Source of the DNA: JAOUEA01 sp963797635
GTDB lineage: Bacteria > Actinomycetota > UBA4738 > HRBIN12
Assembly (NCBI GenBank): GCA_963797635.1
Contig: CAWCPZ010000011.1
Location: forward strand, 558,001 to 622,000
Direction of reading: 5' to 3'
DNA length: 64,000 nt
The stretch's first letter is position 1. Every line of letters begins with the position of its first letter. The position numbers were made by a program, and so were the translations under genes. Under the pieces are notes generated by a model that was given only the letters and a program-made list of their open reading frames with translations, was not told the origin of the DNA and searched no databases. Shown in pieces: positions 19,144-29,407 of this stretch.

Positions 19144-20136
19144 CGGCACTCGACCGAGCCGTCGAGGCGTGGGACCTGTTCCGGCGCTCGTGCGTCCGTG
19201 AGGGCCCCGACGGTCTGACCATGCTCGAGGGCCCGGAGGCCCGGCGCGCTCCCGTGTGGCCGTACAGCCAGGCCCTGGCGGCCGCCGTCGACATGGCGCT
19301 GCTCACCGGCGACCGCTCGGAGGCGGATCGGTGGGTCGCCGGCCTCGCTCCGTACGCCCGAGGGGACGGCTACACGCCGATGCCGGGGCAGCGTCGCCGC
19401 TACTACGACGACAACGCCTGGATCGGCCTCGCGCTGACCCAGCTCCATCTGCAGACGGGGGACGCCGGCGTGCTCGAGCACGCCCGGCGCGTGTTCCGGT
19501 TCGTTGCGCAGGGTCAGGATGCTGACGGCGGCGTGCGGTGGGTCGAGGGTCGCCGGTCGCGGAACACCTGCTCGACCGCCCCGGCCGCAGCAGCTGGCGC
19601 TACGGCTCCACCTGATCGCCACCCGGGCGACGACGATGGGGTTCGCGAGCGGCGCGCTGGCGTGGCTCGACCGCGCGCTGCGGCTTCCCGGTGGGATGTA
19701 CGCCGACCACGTCGACCGGCACGGCGTGGACGAGACGCTCTGGACCTACAACCAGGGGTCGGCCGCGGGGGCGCACGCGCTCTTGTCCCGAGCTACCGAC
19801 GCTGACGCCCCGTTGGGCGATGCGACGCGCACCGCCCGAGCGAGCCTGAGGCACTTCGACGGCGAACGGACCTGGCGACATCCTCCGGTGTTCAACGCCG
19901 TCTGGTTCCGCAACCTCCTGGCGCTCGACGCGATCTCGGCCGTCCCCGGCCTGCACGACGCGCTCGATCACTACCTCGACCGTGTCTGGCGCACGGCGCG
20001 CGATCCCGCCACCGGCCTGTTCACCGATGGCGGTATCGGCTCCTACGACGGCACGCCCGCGATCGACCAGGCCGGCCTGGTGCAGCTGTTCGCGCTGCGT
20101 GCATGGCCGCCCGATCGGTTGCAGGACGTGTGCTGA
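19140..20136 (+). CDS. GH76-like glycoside hydrolase, no signal peptide (frame slip)
   Basis: About 331 residues after repair. Family 76 (alpha-1,6-mannanase) landmarks: YYDDNAWIGLALTQLH with the paired catalytic Asp-Asp, RNTCSTAPAAQLALRL, then LWTYNQGSAAGAHALL. A +1 slip near 19590 (an extra G between gca and cag) splits RNTCSTAPAA from QLALRLHL. The GTG start at 19140 overlaps the VOC stop (GTGA). There is no signal peptide, unlike classic secreted GH76 enzymes, so the protein should be cytoplasmic and may act on an oligosaccharide or glycoconjugate. Alternatively it is a non-hydrolytic alpha/alpha-toroid protein. Confidence 0.78.
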
Positions 20137-20145
20137 CGGTCCGAG

Positions 20146-20155
20146 CGGCTAGCCG
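20146..20155. terminator. CGGCTAGCCG palindrome at convergent gene ends
   Basis: A perfect 10-bp palindrome lies between the GH76-like stop (20136, plus strand) and the MMPL stop, which it contains. Because it is symmetrical and sits between converging genes it could act as, or be part of, a bidirectional terminator. There is no T-run, which is usual in high-G+C actinobacteria. The evidence is position and symmetry only. Confidence 0.3.
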
Positions 20156-22341
20156 ACGGGGACCGGCGCCTCCTGCTCGGCCTCGGGCTCCCCGGCCTCG
20201 GGGTCGTCGGCGAGCTCGAGGTTCATGTTCGGCAGGATGCGGTCGAGCCAGCCCGGCAGCCACCAGTTCGCATCGCCCAGGAGCACCATCGTGGCCGGCA
20301 CGAGCACGATCCGCACGATCGTCGCGTCGATCAGCACCGCGACCGCCAACCCGATACCGAACATCTGTGCCACGGGATCGGGCTGGGTCACGAAGCTCAG
20401 GAACACCGCGATCATGATGAGCGCCGCGCTGGTGATCACACGGGCCGTGGTGGAGATCCCCGTGACCACGCTCTCGACGTTGTTGCCCGTCTTCAGATAG
20501 TCCTCGCGGATGCGCGAGAGCAGGAAGACCTCGTAGTCCATCGACAGGCCGAACAGCACCGCGAACATCATCATGGGCACGAAGCTCACGATCGGGATCA
20601 GCTGATCGATGCCGAGCAGGCTGCGACCCCAGCCCCACTGGAAGATCACCACGACGACCCCGTACGCGGCGCCGATCGACAGCAGGTTCAGCACGGCCGC
20701 CTTCAACGGCACCAGGACCGAGCGGAACACCACCATCAGCAGCAGGAAGGACAGCAGCACCACGGCGGCGATGAACCAGGGCAACGCGTTCGTGATCCGG
20801 TCGGACAGGTCGATGAACGTGGCCGTGGCGCCGCCGACGTGCACCACCGCGCCCTCGGGGGTGGCCCCGGGGATCGTGTCGTCGCGGAGCACCCGCACCA
20901 GATCGGTGGTGGCTTGATCCTGTGGCGAGGTCGTGGGGAACACCTGGATGATCGCGGCGTCCCCCGCCTCATTGGGCTGAGGCGGCGTGACGGCCGCCAC
21001 GCCCTCGGTCGCGGCGATCGCCGAGTTCAGGCCCTCGAGGCCCTGCAGCGCCGCCGGATCGTCGATCTCCACCGCGAGCAGGAGCGGACCGTTGAAGCCG
21101 GGGCCGAAGCCCTCGGACAGCAGGTCGTATGCCTGGCGGCGGGTCTCCGACGTCGGCGCCGTGCCGTCATCGGGGAACCCGAGCTTCATCGAGAACAGCG
21201 GGACCGCCAGCACGAGCAACACCAGGACGGCACCGACGAAGTAGCGCCACGGGCGATGTTCGACCTCGCGCCCCCACCGCAACCACATGTTCTCCTTGGC
21301 GGGCTTGGTCTCATCGCGCTTGCGCTTCCGGTGGATGCTCAGGTTGTCGATCGCGTTGCCCGCGAACCCGAGCAGCGCCGGCAGCAGCGTGATGGCCGCG
21401 ACGACGGCCACCAGGACGACGATCGCCGCGGCGGTGGCCATCATGCCGACGAACGCGATCCCCGAGATCCACAGCCCGAGCAGCGCGATCGCCACGGTGA
21501 TCCCGGCGAACACGACCGCCTGGCCCGCGGTGGCGGTCGCCAGACCGATCGCATGCAGGGGCTCCATGCCGGCCTGCAGGTTCTGGCGGTATCGGGTGAC
21601 GATGAACAAGGCGTAGTCGATCCCGACACCCAACCCGATCATCGAGGACAGGATCGTGGAGAACTCAGGGACGCTCGTGAACGCCGACACGATGAGGATG
21701 AGGCCGGTTCCCGTCGTGAGGCCGATCACGGCCGTGCCGATGGGCAGGCCCATGGCCACGACGGAGCCGAACGCGATCAGCAGGATGATCATGGCGGCGA
21801 GCAGGCCGACCAACTCGGAGGACCCGGGCTCGGGCTGCGATCCCCACGACGCGTACTCGCCACCGATCTCGGCCTCGAGATCAGGCGAGCGTCCACTCTC
21901 GACCGCGGACTCGAGCTCGGTGTACGGCTCGGTTCCCAGGTCGACGGCGGACACGTCGTACGCCACCTGCGCGTAGCCGATCGAGCCGTCGGCCGACACG
22001 GCGCCCTGGGTCTCGAGCGGGTTCGTCACGGAGACGACATGGGGCTGACCCGCGATGGCATCCAGGGTGGAACCCACCGCGTCGGCCTGTTCCTCGAGCG
22101 CCCCGCTGGTCGAGTGGAAGACGATCAACGCCGAGGTGCCCGAGGCGGATGGGTACCGCTCAGCCAACAGGTCGTAGGCCCGCTGGGACTCGGAGTCCGG
22201 CAGGTTGAAGTCGTCGGCGAGCTTGCCACCGAGCGCGCTCCCTGCGGCGAAGATCACGAACACGGCGGCGACCCAGATCACGACGGTTCTCCAGCGCCGA
22301 CGCGCAGCGAGTTGGCCAAGCCGATAGAGGAACGAACTCAT
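20149..22341 (-). CDS. MMPL/RND-superfamily membrane transporter
   Basis: 730 residues, intact. The architecture is two repeats. Each has one N-terminal TM helix (VVIWVAAVFVIFAAGSALGG), a roughly 150-residue outer-face domain beginning LADDFNLPDSESQRAYDLL, then five TM helices. The hydrophilic TM signature is visible in GVGIDYALFIVTRYRQNL and again in GLSMDYEVFLLSRIRE. The Asp-Tyr pair in each repeat is the proton-relay motif of MmpL proteins. In actinobacteria these export lipids, siderophores or drugs. ATG 22341 has AAAGG upstream. The acidic C-terminal tail (DDPEAGEPEAEQEAP) is cytoplasmic. No regulator is adjacent. Confidence 0.92.
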   Translation of the reverse strand: MSSFLYRLGQLAARRRWRTVVIWVAAVFVIFAAGSALGGKLADDFNLPDSESQRAYDLLAERYPSASGTSALIVFHSTSGALEEQADAVGSTLDAIAGQPHVVSVTNPLETQGAVSADGSIGYAQVAYDVSAVDLGTEPYTELESAVESGRSPDLEAEIGGEYASWGSQPEPGSSELVGLLAAMIILLIAFGSVVAMGLPIGTAVIGLTTGTGLILIVSAFTSVPEFSTILSSMIGLGVGIDYALFIVTRYRQNLQAGMEPLHAIGLATATAGQAVVFAGITVAIALLGLWISGIAFVGMMATAAAIVVLVAVVAAITLLPALLGFAGNAIDNLSIHRKRKRDETKPAKENMWLRWGREVEHRPWRYFVGAVLVLLVLAVPLFSMKLGFPDDGTAPTSETRRQAYDLLSEGFGPGFNGPLLLAVEIDDPAALQGLEGLNSAIAATEGVAAVTPPQPNEAGDAAIIQVFPTTSPQDQATTDLVRVLRDDTIPGATPEGAVVHVGGATATFIDLSDRITNALPWFIAAVVLLSFLLLMVVFRSVLVPLKAAVLNLLSIGAAYGVVVVIFQWGWGRSLLGIDQLIPIVSFVPMMMFAVLFGLSMDYEVFLLSRIREDYLKTGNNVESVVTGISTTARVITSAALIMIAVFLSFVTQPDPVAQMFGIGLAVAVLIDATIVRIVLVPATMVLLGDANWWLPGWLDRILPNMNLELADDPEAGEPEAEQEAPVPVG

Positions 22342-22404
22342 GGGAGCCTTTCGTCAGGAGCGGACGGCGTAGGACTCCACGATAGGCAAGGCGGTGCTCG
22401 ACTG

Positions 22405-23572
22405 TCACCGACCGGGGCGCTCGGCGTCGCCCCACAGACGATCGGCCACGCGGCCCACGAGCTCCAGCTTGCGCCACTGGGCGTCCTGGTCGGTCTCGTT
22501 GCCCACCATCACGCTCGCGAACCCGCACTGCGGGCTGATCGCGAGCCGCTCCATGCCTCCTGCGAAGCCCGCGGCCTCGTCCATCCGACGCATCAGGTCG
22601 TCTTCGTCCTCCAGGACCGGGGTCTTGGAGTTGACGATGCCCATCACCATGACCGAACCCTCGCGCAGGTGCCGGACCGACTCGAACCCGCCGTCACGAC
22701 CCTCGTCGTCCCATTCCACGAGGAACGAGTCGTACGGGAGTCCGCCGAACACCCGCTCGGCGACCGGTTCGAGCGAGCCCTCGCACATCCACGACGAGCG
22801 GAAGTTCCCACGGCAGATGTGCAGTCCCACGGTGACGTCGTCGGGGATCCCCTCGAGCACGGCCGTGTCGGCCGCGACGGCCGCCTCGACCAGCCCGTCG
22901 ATATCGTGGCCCGCCGCTTCGAACCGTGCGTATCCACGCCGGATCGACCAAGTAGGGATACAAGGGGAAGTCGAACTGGACGTATCGTGCCCCGGCCGCG
23001 ATCGCCTCGGCCACCAGGCCCCGTTCGATCTCGATCGCGTGGTCCACGAACTCGGCCAGCGACGCATACCCACGGCCGTCCGTGCCGGCGACCGTCGTGA
23101 AGGGGTGGGTGAAGATCGAGGCCGCCGGGAACGTCACCTTGAACGGATACCCGCCGGTCTCTGCCCTCATGAAGGAGGCTTCCCGCGCGGCCGGTGCATC
23201 CACGGGCGCGAGCCGATCCACGATCTCGTGGATGTGGAGCTCGACGTCCTCCCCACGATCGTTGCGGAACGAGACCGTCTTGCCGGTCCGCACGCCGCTC
23301 ACCGCGTCGTAGAAGGAGTTCATGAACATCCAGCGACGGAACTCCCCGTCGGTCACCACGTCGAGGCCGCAGTCGATCTGGCGCCGGACCACCTCGCGGA
23401 TCGCTTCGTCCTCGGCCTCACGGAGCGCGGTGGGATCCTTCGCGCGTTCCTCGTCCAGCACGGCGGAGTGACCCTCGTCGTAGAAGGACGCCACGGCAGC
23501 TTGTAGCGGCGCGGGACGCAGGAGCGAGCCGACCGTCTCGGCGCGGGCGGGCCGGCGGGGCGTGTGGGTCAC
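22405..23572 (-). CDS. Cobalamin-independent methionine synthase C-terminal-domain-like protein (frame slip)
   Basis: About 388 residues after repair. Fold and zinc ligands resemble the catalytic half of MetE: HICRGN (His-x-Cys), EWDDE downstream and the later Cys in ISPQCGFAS. The MetE N-terminal half is absent. Such free-standing versions transfer methyl groups to a thiol, with substrates often unknown. A +1 slip near 22945 (gatccggcg to gatccgcg) joins YPYLVDP to RGYARFEAAGHD. The start is GTG 23572, which overlaps the stop of the preceding gene (GTGA). Confidence 0.8.
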
Positions 23573-24067
23573 TCCTCGCCCTCGGGCGGTTCCACCTCTT
23601 CGGCCTCCAGAGCCTCGATCACCGGCTTTCGCGTGGGCCGGGCCGATCCGGTTGCCCTCCCACTGGTAGGTCCGGCCGCTGCCGGGGTCCTCGACCGTGA
23701 GGGTGCGGACGTTCACCCGGCCGTGCACGGTGATGTGCGCCTTCGACCGATCGATCGTCGCGAACGTCTCCTCGGGCTGCCACCCCACGCCGTGCTGGCC
23801 ACACTTGATCGCGTACAGGGTGGTGGGCGTCACGGCGAGCATCGTCCAACGCGGCACGCCGTCCATGTGCGACATCGCGCGGCCGCTCTCCATGCCGGCC
23901 GCCACGCCGGCGATCTCGCCCACGATGTTGTCGGTCGCGAACCCCGCGCCGGTCGCGCCCATCATCCCGCCGGTGGTCCCACGCGGTTCGAACATCCCCG
24001 CCGCCAGGATCTGCTCGTCGCCGCCCAGGTAGGCCTTAGCTTCCTCGATCAGTTTCTCGTCACTCAT
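23569..24067 (-). CDS. PH-like-domain hypothetical protein (frame slip)
   Basis: About 165 residues. ATG 24067 begins MSDEKLIEEAKAYLGGDEQ. A Gly/Met/Ala-rich stretch (TTGGMMGATGAGFATDN) is followed by a beta-rich segment WTMLAVTPTTLYAIKCG and ITVHGRVNVRTLTVED, resembling small bacterial PH-like domains that bind membranes or act in stress responses. Reading on without repair runs into the MetE-like gene. Dropping one A from gcgaaagcc near 23636 gives an acidic tail EALEAEEVEPPEGEE and a TGA that overlaps the MetE-like GTG by 4 bp, strong support for both the repair and coupling. The role is unknown. Confidence 0.6.
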
Positions 24068-24088
24068 CGTGCGGGCTCCTTCCGGTAC

Positions 24089-24497
24089 TCAACGGCTCGT
24101 GGGCAGGACGGCCACGAGGTCGACTTCGATCAAGGCTTCAGGCATGACCAGCGCCACGACCTGCACCGCCGTGCTCGCCGGCGGTTCCTCCGGCAGGTAG
24201 CGAGCGCGCACCTCCCGCACCTCGGGGAATCCTTCGAGCGTGGTCACGAAGGTCTGGATCTTGACGACGTCCTCGAATGACGCACCGTGCGCCTCGAGGA
24301 TGTGGACCAGGTTCTCGAAGACCTGCTCGGTCTGTGCGGCCATGTCGCCCGACCCCGACCAGCACGCCGTCGCGGTCGAGGGCGAGCTGGCCCGAGACGA
24401 ACAACCACCGGACCTCACCGGCCTCGACCACCGCGGCGTGGGAGTAGGTCCCGACCGGTGGCGCCACCGATGAGGGGTTCGAACGGATCGATCGCAT
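24089..24497 (-). CDS. RidA/YjgF-family protein (frame slip)
   Basis: About 136 residues after repair. Family features are SHAAVVEAGEVRWLFVSGQ near the N-terminus and AHGASFEDVVKIQTFVT, then AVQVVALVMPEALIEVDLVAVL at the end. In canonical RidA an Arg near IP-R-x-x-V binds the imine/2-iminoacid carboxylate. Here that place reads PASTAVQVVAL, so classical enamine deaminase activity is uncertain. A +1 slip (gggg for ggg) sits near 24358 within VGSGD. ATG 24497 has AGGAGG at 7-base spacing. It lies 21 bp upstream of the PH-like gene and probably heads that operon. Confidence 0.83.
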
Positions 24498-24539
24498 CAG
24501 TCACCTCCTGTGGTGCACCGTACTTCGTGGTGCGCTGGC

Positions 24540-25722
24540 TCACGAGCGAGCATCCCACCGGACCCAGAGGGAGTCCGGCGCTCGGAACTCCCAGCCGCTC
24601 AGCGTCACCGGCCGGTCGGGGTCGAGCCGGAGGCCGGGCAGCCCGTCGAGCAGCAGATCCAGCGACACCCTCGAGAGGTACCTGCCGAACCACGCCCCCA
24701 AACAGAAGTGGGTGCCGATCGCGAAGGCCAGGTGCGCGCCCTCCTTGCGATGCACGTCGAACCGATCGGGATCGGTCCAGCGACGAGGATCACGGTTCGC
24801 CGACGACAGGACGGCGCCCAGCAACGCCCCTTCGTCCAGCGGCACTCCCGGCGAGCTCGGTGGCGCCCGTGGTCTGGCGGGTCGACGTCCCCACCGGCCC
24901 GGCCCAGCGCAGGGTCTCCTCCACCGCGGCCTTGACCAGGGAACGGTCGCCCCGGACCTCCTCGAGCTGGTCCGGGTGCGTCCCCAGCGCCCACAGGGTC
25001 AACGCGATGACGTCCCGCGGTTCCTGCAAGCCGCCGGAGAGCATCAGCTTCGTGTTGGCGACGATCTGGTCCCGCGTCATGCGGCGACCGTCCTGCTCGT
25101 GGTGCAGCATCCACGACAGGACGCTGCCGTCGGGTTCGGCGTCCAGGCGATCCAGCACCTCGCCGATCGCCGCTCCGAGCGCGGCGCTGGCGTCATCGGC
25201 CGGCGCCTGCTTCGCCGGGTCACCCTCGAAGTTCGCCAGACCCGGCATCAGCCCTTCGTTCCAGCGGAGGATGTCCTGCCAGGGCACGTCCTGCAGGCCC
25301 AGCATGAAACAGAGGCTCTGCACGCTCATCGGGTCGGCGTAGGCACGGAACAGGTCGGCCTCACCGTCGGCGGCGAACCCCTCGATCAGCTCCTGCGCCA
25401 ACCGGGGGATCATGCCCCGCGTGCGTTCCTCGACGTCCCGAGGACGGAACGGCGTCTCGGTGATGGCCCGGAGCCACGCCTGCTCCGGACCCTCCATGCC
25501 CAGCATGTTCTCGCCCATCGTGCGATTCAGGGTCGACGGCGTGGTGGCGGCGGTGAACACCTCGGGTGCGAGGTCGACGTGGCGCACGTCGTCGTGCCGG
25601 GTGACGAGCCACAGCCCGACCGCCGGCACCCAGCTCACGGGTTCGTCCTCGCGGAGCGCGGCGTAGATCGGATAGGGGTCACGCTCGAGCGCCTCGAGCG
25701 TGATGGACTCCCCGATCGACAT
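24540..25722 (-). CDS. Cytochrome P450, atypical I-helix (frame slip)
   Basis: About 394 residues after repair. The heme-binding loop is FAIGTHFCLGAWFGR with the axial Cys, and the ExxR motif is in VEETLRWAGPV. The I-helix reads MLSGGLQEPRDVIAL. The usual Gly-x-Asp/Glu-Thr oxygen-activation pair is replaced by Leu-Gln-Glu-Pro, a variant known in some actinobacterial P450s. A +1 slip (ggg for gg) near 24857 separates TTGATELAG from VPLDEGALLG. ATG 25722 has GGAG six bases upstream. Needs a ferredoxin and reductase; a Rieske ferredoxin plus FAD reductase pair lies at 59.9-61.4 kb. It is divergent from the ligase gene at 25885. Confidence 0.88.
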
Positions 25723-25884
25723 CGCCTGCTCCCCGGCCCGTCCGCTCCGCATCGCCCCGCGTTCGGCGACGGGGTATTTTGTGCCCGAACGATTCGCCCG
25801 CGCAAACCGCTGCCACTCGGGCTACGGTTCGGCGCGGAGCGCGGCTCGTCCGATGCACGACCGGAACCGCCGAGGGGGAAACGG

Positions 25885-27192
25885 ATGGACCTGAACGGCA
25901 AGCGCCTGCGGCTGTTGTATCCCGACATCCACGGGCTGGAGCGAGGCAAGTACCTGTTCGGCAAGGTGGCGGAATCGGGCCACGCGGCGTTCTGTGTCGG
26001 CGTCTATCCGCTCACGCACGATCGCGAGATCCTCATGGTGCCGAACACGCAGTTCGACGTGGGGCTGCCCGACATCGATGTGGAGCTCGACCGCGAGTCG
26101 CTCCGTCCGAGCTGGGAACCCGAGACCGTGATCGGCATCGGCGACGTCCACTATCAAGGCGGTCCGGCGGTGCTGGACCCACGCCACGCCCTGCATCGAG
26201 CCGTCGAAGCCTGGCGATCGATGGGCCTGGAACCGCAGATCAGCTTCGAGCTCGAGTTCTACCTGATGGAGCCCGACGGCGGCGGCGGATGGCGGCCGGT
26301 CTCGCTGCCGGGCCATCGCGTCTACGGGACGGGCATGTCCGTCGACCCCACCGGCTGCGTCGAGGACATGGTCACGACCGCGCTGGCGTGCGGCTTCCCC
26401 GTGGAGAGCTGGAGCAGCGAGTACGACGAGTCCGCCTACGAGGTGAACATCCGCTACAACGACGCGCTCCCCGCGGCCGATGACGCGTTCGTGTTCCGGT
26501 TGCTGATCCGCGAGATCGCCGAGCGCAACGGCAAGCTCGCGACGTTCCTGGGCCGGCCGCTCGCCGACCGCGGCGGCAGCGGGATGCACGTGAACTTCAG
26601 CTTCCGTCGTGAGGACGGCTCGAACGCGTTCCACGACCCCAACGATCCGGAAGGGCTCTCGACCCTGGCGCGGCAGTGCATCGCGGGGGTGCTCGAGCAT
26701 CACGCCGGGATGGCGGCGCTCATGGCCCCGCACGTGAATGCCTACAAGCGGCTGCAGCCCGACATGTTGAACGGCTACTGGGGGAACTGGGGGCACGACG
26801 ACCGCTCCGTGTCGGTCCGCGTGCCGCCGGCGCGTGGCGAAGGAACGCGCCTGGAGCAACGGACGGCCGACGCAGCCGCCAACCCGTACCTGGTGGGGGC
26901 GGCCGTGTTGCACGCGGCCCGCTTCGGCGTCGAGGACGAGATGGAGCTGAGGCCGCCACAGCCGGTCGGTGACGATCCCGACACCGACGTGCGGATCCCC
27001 GCGAACCTGGACGCGGCGCTGAAGGTCTTGAACGGCGACCAACGGCTGGTCGAGGCCATGGGCACGGAGCTGATCGAGGCGTTCACCATCCTCAAGCGGG
27101 GCGAATGGGAGCGCTACATGGGGGCGAACCAGGAGACCGACACGACCGAGGTCACCGATTGGGAGCTTCGGTACTACCTGCCGTACCACTAG
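25885..27192 (+). CDS. Glutamine synthetase-family ligase (gamma-glutamyl-amine type likely)
   Basis: 435 residues, intact. The ATG follows GAGGGGGAA. The GS catalytic barrel is recognised from ISFELEFYLMEP, SSEYDESAYEVNI with metal-binding Glu residues, GSGMHVNFSF with the active-site His, and the C-terminal EQRTADAAANPYL. The ammonia-site motif usually written N-R-x-x-x-x-R-x-P reads DDRSVSVRVP, so it is unlikely to be the housekeeping enzyme. Such homologues glutamylate amines (ethanolamine, polyamines, anilines) or other nucleophiles. Its neighbours are P450, SDR and LLM oxidoreductases, so an amine-bearing xenobiotic or natural amine is plausible but unproven. Confidence 0.85.
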   Translation: MDLNGKRLRLLYPDIHGLERGKYLFGKVAESGHAAFCVGVYPLTHDREILMVPNTQFDVGLPDIDVELDRESLRPSWEPETVIGIGDVHYQGGPAVLDPRHALHRAVEAWRSMGLEPQISFELEFYLMEPDGGGGWRPVSLPGHRVYGTGMSVDPTGCVEDMVTTALACGFPVESWSSEYDESAYEVNIRYNDALPAADDAFVFRLLIREIAERNGKLATFLGRPLADRGGSGMHVNFSFRREDGSNAFHDPNDPEGLSTLARQCIAGVLEHHAGMAALMAPHVNAYKRLQPDMLNGYWGNWGHDDRSVSVRVPPARGEGTRLEQRTADAAANPYLVGAAVLHAARFGVEDEMELRPPQPVGDDPDTDVRIPANLDAALKVLNGDQRLVEAMGTELIEAFTILKRGEWERYMGANQETDTTEVTDWELRYYLPYH

Positions 27193-27213
27193 ATGGATGG
27201 CGGAGGGCGATCG

Positions 27214-28016
27214 ATGCGGCTCGAAGGCAAGGTGGCGATCGTCAGCGGTGGCGGTTCGGGGATCGGCGCCGCAACCGCTCGCAGGTTCGCCGACGAAGGG
27301 GCGAAGGTGGTCGTCACCGGGAGACGGCCGGAACCGTTGCTCGCGGTCGCGGACGAAACGGGGGGCCTGGCGTTCCCGGGCGATACCACCGACCCTGGCC
27401 ATGCCGCACGCCGCGGTGATGGCCGCGTCCGAGGCCTTCGGAGGACTCGACATCGTGGTGGCCAACGCCGGAGTTGGGTTCGGGGGGACGGCGGCATCGG
27501 TCACCGATGAGGAATGGCTGCGCACCCTGGACGTGAACGTCACCGGAGCCATGCGCCTGGCTCGAGCCGCGATCCCGGCGATGGCCGATCGCGGCGGCGG
27601 CTCGATCGTGCTCGTGTCCTCGGTCTCCGGCGTCGTGTCGTCACCCTCGAGCGCCGCATACGTCACGTCGAAGGCCGCATTGATCGGGTTGGCCACGCGC
27701 GATCGCCGTCGATCACGCGCCGCAGGGGATCCGGTGCAACGCGCTGTGCCCGGGGTGGGTCCGAACGGCCATGGGCGATGCCGCCATGGAGGAACTCGCC
27801 ACCGCCCGGGGCGTGGATCTGGACGCGGCCTACGCCATCGTGACCGGCCCGATCCCGATGCGGCGCGCCGCCAGCCCCCAGGAGATCGCGGCCTGTGCCG
27901 CGTTCCTGGCGAGCGACGATGCTTCCTACGTGACGGGAACCAGCCTGTTCGCCGACGGCGGCCTTCTCGCGGTCGACCCGGGTGGATTGGCGTTCGAAGG
28001 GATGGAAGCGCCGTGA
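27214..28016 (+). CDS. Short-chain dehydrogenase/reductase (two frame slips)
   Basis: About 267 residues after repair. The cofactor glycine motif VSGGGSGIGAATARRF is near the N-terminus, the NAG motif is in DIVVANAGVGFGG, catalytic Ser in VLVSSVSGVVSS and the Tyr-x-x-x-Lys in AAYVTSKAALIGL. The C-terminal FADGGLLAVD is also classical. Two +1 slips: near 27398 (DTTDP to AMPHAAVMAA) and near 27700 (GLAT to AIAVDHAPQG). ATG 27214 has GGAGGG six bases upstream. It lies 21 bp after the ligase gene, probably the same transcript. The substrate alcohol or ketone is unknown. Confidence 0.85.
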
Positions 28017-28123
28017 CCGTCTCGGCCGACTTGGGGCCTCCAGACGGGTTGCCCGTGAAGGTCGTTCGGTAGCAAAATACTTTCGCTGCGCGTGCGCGTC
28101 GAGAAGCTGACGGGAGTCGACCC

Positions 28124-29394
28124 ATGAGTGAAGTGTCAGGGACTGTCTCGAAGGGCGCTCGGCGACATCGACCTGGTGAACCCCGACAACTACGTCGATG
28201 GCGTGCCGTTGGAGTGGTTCGACCGGCTTCGCGACCGACCATCCCGTGATCTGGCACCCCGAGCCGTCGCCGAACCACGGCTTCTGGGCGGTCACGCGCT
28301 ACGACGACCTCACCGCGATCCACATGGACTGGGAGACCTTCTCGTCCGAGACCGGCGCGGTCTCGCTCGAGGAGCTCGACGCCGAACAGCTCGAGATCCG
28401 CAAGTCGATGCTCGAGACCGACCCCCCGCGCCACACCGAGCTGCGCAAGATCTGCTCGAAGCGGTTCAGCGCCCGCGGCGTGGGCAAGTACGAGGACTGG
28501 ATCCGCGAGGTGGCCAGCGACGTGCTCGACCAGGCCCTGCCGAAGGGCGAGTTCGACTTCGTCAGCGAGATCAGCCGCGATCTGCCGATCCGGTTCCTGT
28601 GCTCGATCTTCACGGTGCCGCAGGAGGATGCGCCGAAGCTGATCGGGTGGGGCGACAACATGATCGCCAACCAGGACCCCGACCTGTCGGCCGCCGTCGT
28701 GGACAAGGTCGACACCGAGGCCTACCGCCTGTTGCCGTTCCGCTCCCCCACCGCGCTCGACGTGTTCGCCTACGCCGACGCGCAGCGGGACCTGCGCGTC
28801 GCCGAACCCGCCGACGACGTGCTGCAGGCCCTCACGATCGCCCAGTCCGAAGGCGTGCTCAACGAGCAGGAGTTCCACAACTACTTCGGGGTGCTGATGA
28901 TCGCCGGCAACGAGACCACGCGGCACACGATCAGCCACGGCATGCTGGCGCTGATGCAGCATCCCGAGCAGCTCCAACTGCTCCGCGACCAGCCGGAGCT
29001 GATCCCGAACGCCACCGAGGAGATCCTGCGGTGGGCGACGCCCGTGCTGCACTTCCGGCGCACGGCCACGCGCGACGTCGAGCTGCGCGGCCAGCAGATC
29101 AAGGCCGGGGACAAGGTGGTGACCTGGTACATCAGCGCGAACCGCGACCCCGAGATGTTCGCCGATCCCTACACGTTCGACGTGACGCGCACGCCGAACG
29201 ACCACGTGACGTTCGGGCCGGGCGGACCGCACTTCTGCCTGGGGGCGCACCTCGCGCGCCTCGAGACGAAGATCCTGTTCCAGGAGTTGATCCCGCGCCT
29301 CGACACGATCGAGCTGACCGGGCCGGTCGAGCGCATCCGCTCGAACTTCGTGAACGGCATCAAGCGGATGCCGGTGCGCGTCACCACGCGCTAG
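28124..29394 (+). CDS. Cytochrome P450, canonical I-helix (two frame slips at N-terminus)
   Basis: About 423 residues after repair. The I-helix MIAGNETTRHTIS has the canonical Gly-x-Glu-Thr-Thr. The ExxR motif is in EEILRWATPV and the heme loop is FGPGGPHFCLGAHLAR. The segment MLETDPPRHTELRKICSKRF is typical of the steroid/fatty-acid hydroxylase branch (CYP125/142-like), though substrate is a guess. ATG 28124 has GGGAG eight bases upstream. +1 slips near 28155 and 28232 place the N-terminal helix (ALGDIDLVNPDNYVDGVPLE) in another frame from the body, which alone would start at 28198. Confidence 0.88.
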
Positions 29395-29407
29395 CCCGAC
29401 GCCCCCC

